Source: VRUE01 sp036403515 (GTDB lineage Bacteria; Actinomycetota; Thermoleophilia; Solirubrobacterales; 70-9). From it: a DNA stretch of 20,736 nt. The stretch covers positions 1 through 20,736 of the forward strand of contig DASWQV010000065.1 in assembly GCA_036403515.1 (NCBI GenBank), read 5' to 3'. Both the position numbers and the translations under genes were made by a program. Below, piece by piece: positions 7,481-12,842 of this stretch. Position 1 is the first letter of the stretch, and every line of letters begins with the position of its first letter. The notes below the pieces were generated by a model that saw only the letters and a list, made by a program, of their open reading frames with translations, made no database searches and was not told the DNA's origin.

Positions 7481-7505
7481 ATCGGGGCGAACGTTTCGCC
7501 CCGAT
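7481..7505. promoter_or_regulatory. Perfect 11-bp dyad upstream of amt
   Basis: ATCGGGGCGAA (7481-7491), loop CGT, TTCGCCCCGAT (7495-7505). It lies between the divergent promoters of the 116-aa gene and amt, about 130 nt before the amt ATG. As DNA it could be an operator for a dimeric regulator; as RNA it would be a very stable hairpin followed by CTTTA. It does not resemble the AmtR or GlnR sites I know. Confidence 0.55.
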
Positions 7506-7521
7506 CTTTAGACAGTCGTAC

Positions 7522-7611
7522 GAGGTGGCCACTCACCCTGCCCGGCAGGGTTATGCCATTGCCACTGGGCGAGTCGATGCCGGCGGGTGCCGAAGGTGCG
7601 GCGTGGCCCTC
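7522..7611 (+). ncRNA. Candidate structured 5' leader of amt
   Basis: Three paired elements can be drawn. The outer stem pairs GAGG and GCCAC (7522-7525, 7528-7532, with a 2-nt bulge) with GTGGCCCTC (7603-7611). A perfect hairpin inside it is ACCCTGC (7535-7541), loop CCG, GCAGGGT (7545-7551). A weaker GCCG/CGGC pairing lies at 7589-7602. The outer stem ends just before the purine-rich ribosome-binding region AGAGGAAAGGA (7613-7623), a position suited to translation control. I could not match it to a known riboswitch class. This is hand folding in GC-rich DNA, so chance pairing is possible. Confidence 0.35.
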
Positions 7612-7633
7612 AAGAGGAAAGGAACATCGAACA

Positions 7634-8998
7634 ATGGATTGGTTGGATACCGGCAACAACGCCTGGCAGCTGACCGCCGCGAGCCTGGTCGGCCTGATGA
7701 GCATCCCCGGGCTGGTCGTTCTCTACGGCGGCGTCATGCAGAAGCGCTGGTCGGTGAACTCGATGATGATGGCGTTCGTCGCCTTCGCCATCGTGCTCAT
7801 CCTCTGGGTCCTATTTGCGTTCAAAATGGCTTTCGGGGTGCCGATGCATGCCATCTCCGACAGCGGCTTCTTCGGGAATTTCTGGGGAAAGCCGGGCTCG
7901 ATACTGAGCAGCTCCAGTCTGCTGGGACAGGCGCATATCCCTGAGTACAGCGAATTGGAATTCTCCTTTCCGGAGTCGACGCTCGCCTACTTCCAGATCG
8001 TCTTTGCCGGGATCACCCCGATCCTGATGCTCGGCTCGGTCCTTGGCCGGATCAACTTCAAAGCGTGGATCCCTTTCGTCGCGCTCTGGACCGTGTTCGT
8101 CTACACGATCAACGCCTTCCTGATCTGGGGCGGCGGCTTCTTCGCGCAGCACGGCGCGGTCGACTTCTCCGGTGGCTACGTGATCCACCTCGCCGCCGGA
8201 GTCTCCGGCTTCATCGCGGCATGGGTCATCGGCCCGCGCCTGCAGCGTGACCGCGAGGTCGACGCGCCGAACAACCTGGCAATGGTCGCGGTCGGCGCCG
8301 GCCTTCTCTGGATGGGTTGGAACGGCTTCAACGGCGGCGACTGGTACGAAGCCAGCGGGATTGCCTCGGCAGCCGTGCTCAACACCAACATCTGCACCGC
8401 CGTGGCCTTCCTGGTCTGGGTCGCGTTCGACTACCTGACCGGCCGCAAGCCAAGTCTGATCGGCAGCGTCAACGGGATGATCGTCGGCCTCGTCGCGATC
8501 ACGCCCGGCGCCGGCTTCGTCAACGGCTGGGGTGCGATCATCATCGGCGTAGTCGCCGCGACCCTCGTCTACTTCGCGCTCAACTACCTGAGTCGGATGG
8601 CGCCGTTTCGCAATGTCGACGACACCCTCGGTGTGGTCTACACCCACGGTTTCGCGGGAGTTGCCGGCGGCCTGCTGGTCGGCATCTTCGCCAACAGCGC
8701 GATGGCCGAAACCGTCCTCGCCGGGACGATCTCAGGGGGCGGACTGCACCTGCTCGGCTGGCAGGCGCTGACCGCGCTATGGGTGATCGTCTTCTCCGCG
8801 ACCGGCACGTTCGTCCTGCTCAAGCTGGTCGGCCTCTTTGTGCCGCTGAGGATGACCGACGCCGAAATGGAGGAGGGCGACATCGCCGTCCACGGGCACG
8901 AGGTGTACCCGTCCGACGTGCCTTCGCTTGGGTTCCCGTCGGGGATCCCTCCGGCAGCGCCGCTGCCAACGCCGGCTACCGGAGGAGCCACTCCCTAG
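7634..8998 (+). CDS. amt: Ammonium transporter, Amt/MEP/Rh family
   Basis: A 454-residue inner-membrane channel for ammonium/ammonia with about eleven hydrophobic segments. The N-terminus (WQLTAASLVGLMSIPGL) matches the first helix of Amt proteins. The twin pore histidines are H185 in DFSGGYVIH and H338 in GVVYTHGFAGVAGG; AGITPILMLGSVLGR (125-139) and GLLWMGWNGFNGG (223-235) are family signatures. The frame is open about 65 codons further upstream, but homology begins at ATG 7634, preceded by AGAGGAAAGGA. The cytoplasmic tail has MTDAEMEEGDIAVHGHEVYP followed by a Pro/Ala/Gly-rich end. No PII (glnK) gene follows, unlike the common amt-glnK order; a LysR gene converges after 120 bp. With GS-III 3.6 kb away it supplies ammonium assimilation. 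Confidence 0.96.
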   Translation: MDWLDTGNNAWQLTAASLVGLMSIPGLVVLYGGVMQKRWSVNSMMMAFVAFAIVLILWVLFAFKMAFGVPMHAISDSGFFGNFWGKPGSILSSSSLLGQAHIPEYSELEFSFPESTLAYFQIVFAGITPILMLGSVLGRINFKAWIPFVALWTVFVYTINAFLIWGGGFFAQHGAVDFSGGYVIHLAAGVSGFIAAWVIGPRLQRDREVDAPNNLAMVAVGAGLLWMGWNGFNGGDWYEASGIASAAVLNTNICTAVAFLVWVAFDYLTGRKPSLIGSVNGMIVGLVAITPGAGFVNGWGAIIIGVVAATLVYFALNYLSRMAPFRNVDDTLGVVYTHGFAGVAGGLLVGIFANSAMAETVLAGTISGGGLHLLGWQALTALWVIVFSATGTFVLLKLVGLFVPLRMTDAEMEEGDIAVHGHEVYPSDVPSLGFPSGIPPAAPLPTPATGGATP

Positions 8999-9014
8999 CC
9001 GGGAACGGACAACA

Positions 9015-9041
9015 GCCGAGCCGCCCTCCCTCGGGCTCGGC
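9015..9041 (+). terminator. First of two tandem hairpins after amt
   Basis: GCCGAGCC (9015-9022) and GGCTCGGC (9034-9041) are perfect 8-bp arms around an 11-nt loop, 17 nt after the amt stop. No T-tract follows. It probably works together with the stronger hairpin at 9056-9093. Confidence 0.5.
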
Positions 9042-9055
9042 AAACAGCAGCCAGA

Positions 9056-9093
9056 CGGAACCGCCCCCGCCCTCTCCTCGGGGGCGGTTTCCG
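9056..9093. terminator. Strong hairpin terminator between amt and the LysR gene
   Basis: ACCGCCCCCG (9060-9069) pairs with CGGGGGCGGT (9079-9088), and the flanking GGAA/TTTCC extends the stem. On the plus strand the right arm ends in GGTTTCC. It lies between two convergent genes and may serve both. Confidence 0.7.
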
Positions 9094-9120
9094 TTGGGCC
9101 TCTGCAAGAAGCGAGACCGA

Positions 9121-10038
9121 TCAGGTTGCGGGCGGATGGTTAGCGTGCGAGGCCTCGCGCAGGACGCCGAGCATCGTCGCCACCGCCGGTGTCACCGCGG
9201 CGCCACGCGGGGTCGCGGCGAAGACCTTGCGCACGGGGCTCCGTGGGTGGAGGGCGCGGACGCGGATCTCGGGCCGCACGGTTGAGAGGGCGAGCTGGGG
9301 GATCAGGGCGACCCCGACTCCGGCGGCGACCAGGCCCTGCACCGTCTGGTAGTCGTCGCTCTCGAAGGAGACGTTGGGCTCAAACCCGGCCGCGTGACAC
9401 GACCGCACCACGTGCCTGGCGCAGGCGCTGGCCGCCGAAGTCTGTACCCAGGACTGCTCGCGGAGGTCCTCGAGCGCCAGTCGCTTGCGAGCGGCCAGCG
9501 GATGGTCGTGGCGCAGGGCCAGGTGGAGGGGGTCGTCAAGCAGCTCGAAGCGCTTGATCCCCTTGCCGAGCCTCTCCCCGACTCCCTCGAACTCGAAGAG
9601 AAGCACGAGGTCGAACTCTCCCGCCCGCACGCGTGGGGCGATCTCTTCAGGCTCTCCCTCAGCGAGGCTGATCTCAACGCCCGGGTGCGAGGCACGAAAG
9701 CCGGCAATCGCCTGCGGCATCAACGTCGCACCTGCGGTGGGGAAGGACGCGGCGCGCAAACGGCCACCGCGCCCCGCCGCGATCGCCTCGATCTCGGTCT
9801 CCGCCGTCTCCATGCTGGCGATGATGCCGTCGGCGTGCCGGGCCAGCGCCGCTCCGGCGGCTGTCGGGCGAACGCCGCCGCGGCTGCGCTCGATCAGCGA
9901 GGCGCCAACTTCCCGCTCCAGCGTGGCGATGGCCTGCGAGACGGCCGATTGGGAATACGAGAGCGAGTCCGCCGCCGTCGAGAACGAGCCTTGCCTGACA
10001 ACCTCGCGGAAAACCTGCAACCGGGACGAATTGAGCAT
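9121..10038 (-). CDS. LysR-family transcriptional regulator
   Basis: A 305-residue regulator. The N-terminal winged helix-turn-helix is clear (RLQVFREVVRQGSFSTAADSL, then SQSAVSQAIATLEREVGASL, residues 6-49), followed by a linker helix and a two-lobed effector-binding domain (about 92-295), with RAGEFDLVLLFEF (137-149) and GVGVALIPQLAL typical of the fold. The ligand cannot be told from sequence. ATG 10038 is divergent from the universal stress protein gene; the 101-bp gap holds a dyad with LysR-like geometry, so autoregulation and control of the neighbour are likely. TATGTT on the minus strand at 10056-10061 could be its -10. An antisense frame covers much of the gene but lacks family features. 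Confidence 0.92.
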   Translation of the reverse strand: MLNSSRLQVFREVVRQGSFSTAADSLSYSQSAVSQAIATLEREVGASLIERSRGGVRPTAAGAALARHADGIIASMETAETEIEAIAAGRGGRLRAASFPTAGATLMPQAIAGFRASHPGVEISLAEGEPEEIAPRVRAGEFDLVLLFEFEGVGERLGKGIKRFELLDDPLHLALRHDHPLAARKRLALEDLREQSWVQTSAASACARHVVRSCHAAGFEPNVSFESDDYQTVQGLVAAGVGVALIPQLALSTVRPEIRVRALHPRSPVRKVFAATPRGAAVTPAVATMLGVLREASHANHPPAT

Positions 10039-10074
10039 AAGTAAAACCGATTTCCAACATAGCTAATAACAGTT

Positions 10075-10107
10075 GCGCTGATGGTAATTGATTGCCACCA
10101 TCTGCGC
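10075..10107. promoter_or_regulatory. Operator-like dyad between LysR and usp genes
   Basis: GCGCTGATGGT (10075-10085) and ACCATCTGCGC (10097-10107) are inverted repeats with one mismatched pair around an 11-nt centre. LysR-type proteins commonly bind interrupted dyads of this size in divergent promoters. Confidence 0.6.
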
Positions 10108-10139
10108 GAAACTTCGAACCGAGCTAAAGGAGGCGCCTC

Positions 10140-10820
10140 ATGGCCCTGAAGATCATCGTTTCCTACGACGACACCGACAATGATCGCGACGCCCTGGCCC
10201 TCGGCCGCCTGCTTGCTTATTCCGGCGCCGAGCTGTCTCTCGCCTACGTACGCCACTCCCAGGGCGGAGCGCTGGAGGACAGGGAGGCGGAGGAGTTGCT
10301 CGCCCGCGGAGCCGCCTCCGTCGGCGCCCCGGACATGCCTCAGCATGTTGTAGTCAACGCCGGGACAAGCGTCGGCTTGGCCGAGCTCGCCGAAAACGAA
10401 AATGCCGATGTGATCGTTTTCGGCTCCGAGTACCGCACCGCTCCGGGCACGGTCAAGCCCGGGATTCCCGCCCACAAACTGCTGCTCGGCGGGCCGGCGG
10501 CGATCGCCATCGCGCCGGCTGACCTGCACTCGCGTCCATCGGTCGGCGTCAATGCGGTCGGTGTCATCGACGAGGGGGACGAGGCGGCTCGGGGGACCGC
10601 CCGCAGCCTCGCGGAGGCCCTGGGCGCCGAGGTCAGCGAGCATGACGGTGGCCGGCTCGTCGACCTGCTCGTGGTCGCATCGCGACCCGAGTCGCCGACC
10701 GGCAAGGTGACGCTCAGCGCCGCCAGCGATTACGTGGTTGAGACCGCGACCCAGCCGGTGCTGGTCGTCCCTCGCGGAGTGGCGCTCAGCTTCGGTTCTG
10801 CTCAGGCCCAGACGGCCTGA
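10140..10820 (+). CDS. Universal stress protein, two UspA-like halves
   Basis: A 226-residue cytoplasmic protein. The first half (about 1-125) begins KIIVSYDDTDNDRDALALGRLLA, a Usp first strand and helix, and contains ADVIVFGSEYRTAPG ... GGPAAIAIAP, equivalent to the Gly-rich nucleotide-binding segment. The second half (about 133-215) is short and keeps mainly DLLVVASRPESPTGKV and ATQPVLVVPRG, so it looks like a reduced second Usp domain. ATG 10140 has an excellent ribosome-binding site, AAAGGAGG, at 10126-10133. The gene is divergent from the LysR regulator and probably under its control. Its last 35 bp overlap the end of a convergent gene, and a strong hairpin follows 11 nt after the stop. 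Whether it binds ATP is uncertain. Confidence 0.85.
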   Translation: MALKIIVSYDDTDNDRDALALGRLLAYSGAELSLAYVRHSQGGALEDREAEELLARGAASVGAPDMPQHVVVNAGTSVGLAELAENENADVIVFGSEYRTAPGTVKPGIPAHKLLLGGPAAIAIAPADLHSRPSVGVNAVGVIDEGDEAARGTARSLAEALGAEVSEHDGGRLVDLLVVASRPESPTGKVTLSAASDYVVETATQPVLVVPRGVALSFGSAQAQTA

Positions 10821-11247
10821 GGACGACGACCACGGCCGCGACCGCGGGGTCGCGGCCGTCGATCCGCTCCCGCGCCTCGCGCCACTCGAGCGGCTGCGGA
10901 ACGGCCTCCACCAGGCCTGCCAGAGCGTCATCGAGCGAGTTGGCCTCGATCGCGACCACGGGCGCCTGAGGCGCGCGAACCTCCTCCGCTTCGAGCATGC
11001 CGCGGGTGACGTCCTCGGCCGAGCGCAGCGCGTTCGACCACCCCTGCCCGAACGCCAGGTCCGGGCCCTCCAAGGCCTTCCCCTCGAGAATCTTCAGCCT
11101 GCTCTCCTGGGGCTCCCACTCCTGTTCGCCGAGCTCGACGGTTTGCCCGGCGATCCACGCCCTGAGGATCTGCTGCAGCTCGGCGTCGCCGATGTTGAAG
11201 ACCCTGGCATGGTGAAGCGGCGAGCTGACCTCGACGTGGAAGGGCAT
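10786..11247 (-). CDS. Conserved-looking protein of unknown function
   Basis: A 153-residue soluble protein beginning MPFHVEVSSPLHHARVFNIGDAE. It has no signal peptide or membrane segment; the composition is mixed, with a GC3-biased frame on this strand. The middle (QESRLKILEGKALEGPDLAFGQGWSNA is spread over about 47-74) and a C-terminal strand AVAAVVVVLRPSG suggest a small alpha/beta fold, but I recognise no family. ATG 11247 is 6 nt after a TATGGT box that overlaps the promoter of the divergent HAD gene. Its last 35 bp lie antisense to the end of the usp gene, and the usp terminator hairpin lies inside its coding sequence. Confidence 0.7.
   Translation of the reverse strand: MPFHVEVSSPLHHARVFNIGDAELQQILRAWIAGQTVELGEQEWEPQESRLKILEGKALEGPDLAFGQGWSNALRSAEDVTRGMLEAEEVRAPQAPVVAIEANSLDDALAGLVEAVPQPLEWREARERIDGRDPAVAAVVVVLRPSGPEQNRS
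10832..10859 (+). terminator. Perfect 12-bp hairpin after usp, inside the opposite gene
   Basis: ACGGCCGCGACC (10832-10843), loop GCGG, GGTCGCGGCCGT (10848-10859). It starts 11 nt after the usp stop and has no T-tract. It also encodes part of the C-terminus of the minus-strand 153-aa protein, so it would be present in both transcripts. Confidence 0.6.
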
Positions 11248-11253
11248 CGAACA

Positions 11254-11263
11254 ACCATATGCT
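11254..11263. promoter_or_regulatory. Overlapping divergent -10 boxes around CATATG
   Basis: On the plus strand TATGCT (11258-11263) is 8 nt before ATG 11272. On the minus strand TATGGT (11259-11254) is 6 nt before ATG 11247. The two boxes share the bases of ATATG inside a spacer of only 24 bp, so polymerase could serve only one gene at a time. Confidence 0.5.
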
Positions 11264-11271
11264 CAGCGGCG

Positions 11272-11928
11272 ATGGAGACGTCCCTGCCCGCCGCCGTCGT
11301 CTTCGACAACGACGGTCTCCTCCTCGACACGGAGTCGGTCTGGACCAGGGCCGAGCGGGATCTCTTCGAACGGCGCGGGGTCGACTTCACCCCTGAGGAC
11401 AAGCGCCAGCTGGTCGGGACCTCGGCCGAGATCGCCGGGGGGATCCTCGAGCGGCGCCTTGCCGAGCCCGGGCGTGCCCTGCATCTGATCGAGGAGCTCA
11501 ACGAGCTGGTTGTCGCCGAGCTCGAGCATGGGGTGCAGGCAATGGTCGGGGCCAGCGAGTTGCTGCACCAGCTCAAACGTCGGGGCACGCCGATCGGCCT
11601 CGTCTCCAACTCGCCGCTGGCCTTCGTGCGCCGCTCACTGGAAATCGTCGGCTTTGCCGATCGCTTCGACGTCGTGCTCAGCGCCCATGAAGTGGCGGCG
11701 CCAAAGCCGGCCCCGGATCCGTACATCGAGGCTTGCCGGCGCCTCGGCGTCGAGGCGGGGCCCTCGGTGGTCGCGCTGGAGGACTCGCCGACCGGCGTCG
11801 CCGCGGCTCGGGCAGCGGGGCTGACGGTCATCGGAGTGCCGTCCCTGGATGGCATTGAGCTGGCCGAGGCTGACGAGATAGCCGAGTCGCTTATCGATGC
11901 GGTCATTGCCCGCCGGCTCGCACTCTGA
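11272..11928 (+). CDS. HAD-superfamily phosphatase/phosphoglucomutase-like hydrolase
   Basis: A 218-residue cytoplasmic enzyme of HAD subfamily IA. Motif I is FDNDGLLLDTE (11-21) with nucleophile D12 and acid/base D14; motif II VSNSP (111-115) with S112; motif III KPAPDPY with K145; motif IV ALEDSPTGVAAARAAG with E170 and D171. The helical cap follows motif I. This resembles beta-phosphoglucomutases and sugar-phosphate phosphatases, but the substrate cannot be assigned. The frame is open much further upstream, through the antisense region of the neighbouring gene, yet ATG 11272 matches the domain start and sits 8 nt after TATGCT. It ends 23 bp before the convergent 289-aa gene. Confidence 0.9.
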   Translation: METSLPAAVVFDNDGLLLDTESVWTRAERDLFERRGVDFTPEDKRQLVGTSAEIAGGILERRLAEPGRALHLIEELNELVVAELEHGVQAMVGASELLHQLKRRGTPIGLVSNSPLAFVRRSLEIVGFADRFDVVLSAHEVAAPKPAPDPYIEACRRLGVEAGPSVVALEDSPTGVAAARAAGLTVIGVPSLDGIELAEADEIAESLIDAVIARRLAL

Positions 11929-11951
11929 CCCCCGGCAGGTTCGGGCCGCTG

Positions 11952-12821
11952 CTAGCTGCGCAGAACCCGGCGGCGGCGCAGGATCCGCTCGCAGGTCTCG
12001 ATTAGCTCGCCGGTCGACTTCAGGCTCGCCTCGTCAAGCTTGTCGTTCAGAGCCAGATTGGCGAGCTCCCCGGCCTCCTGGCGCCGGCTGTCGAGCATCG
12101 CCATGTCGCGCTCGTGGCCTGGATCGGACAGCGCGCCACGCAGCTCTGCCAGGAGGGCCTCGAGCCCGACCCTCAGCTGCAGCGCGGCCTCTCGCTCGCG
12201 CCCGCCGTCGAGGTCGGACCGGGCTCTCAGGATCAGCGTCTCGCAGGCGTCAAACCGTTCGCGACCTCCCAGCACCGCGGCGAGGCGCTCTTGGGGGCGC
12301 AGCTCCTCGGCTCGCTGCTGGCGCCGAGTGGCAGCGCCGGCCTCCGGGTCGACCTTCCGCGCGGCGCTGAATTCGCCGCTGGCGACCTCTTCGCCGCTGC
12401 CGTAGCCAAGCCGTACCGTGACCGCTCTTCGCGTGGTGAGGGCTTGCACATGGGGATCGCCGCTGGCGACGGCGTGAGCATGGAGCGCCCGGTTGAGCAG
12501 GCTGATGCCCTCGGCAACGAGCGCGTCGATCGTGCCCTCCTCGGCGCCGGCCTCCTGCAGCCAGCCGGCCGCATCATGCTCGCTCGGCAGCGACTCCGAA
12601 GCCCGCACGATCGTTGCCCTGGTCAGCGGCAGGGTCGCCGGCGGCGCCCCTGGCTCGGCCTCGCTCGAACGCCGGCGCCGGCGTCGCAGTGGCGCCGGCG
12701 CCCCCCGCGTTTCGAGCACGAGAACGCGCTCGACGTCTCCCTCGCGCAGTACGTAGCGACCGTCCGCGACGGCGAGCGTGCCGGCGAACTCAAACTGGAC
12801 GAATCCGAAGAGACGGGTCAA
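11952..12821 (-). CDS. Unknown protein, second gene after the multi-domain wall hydrolase
   Basis: A 289-residue protein starting at TTG 12821. It begins MTRLFGFVQFEFAGTLAVADGRYVLREGD, a likely beta-rich segment, then has an arginine run (PLRRRRRRSS, about 44-53), a disordered acidic/proline linker, and a largely helical C-terminal half with many Glu, Arg and Leu residues that could form coiled coil (about 190-285). No signal peptide or membrane helix is seen, so it is probably cytoplasmic; the arginine tract could bind nucleic acid or anionic lipid, which is a guess. I recognise no family. It starts 21 bp after the stop of the wall-hydrolase gene in the same frame, so the two are probably co-transcribed. 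The unusual start codon and lack of a ribosome-binding site leave the exact start uncertain. Confidence 0.7.
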   Translation of the reverse strand: MTRLFGFVQFEFAGTLAVADGRYVLREGDVERVLVLETRGAPAPLRRRRRRSSEAEPGAPPATLPLTRATIVRASESLPSEHDAAGWLQEAGAEEGTIDALVAEGISLLNRALHAHAVASGDPHVQALTTRRAVTVRLGYGSGEEVASGEFSAARKVDPEAGAATRRQQRAEELRPQERLAAVLGGRERFDACETLILRARSDLDGGREREAALQLRVGLEALLAELRGALSDPGHERDMAMLDSRRQEAGELANLALNDKLDEASLKSTGELIETCERILRRRRVLRS

Positions 12822-12842
12822 AGACCCAATTCTGCTCGAAAC

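Noticed and set aside
7555..7600. A cobalamin riboswitch before amt
   Set aside because: Only the word GCCACTG fits. The B12-box and the other conserved segments are missing.
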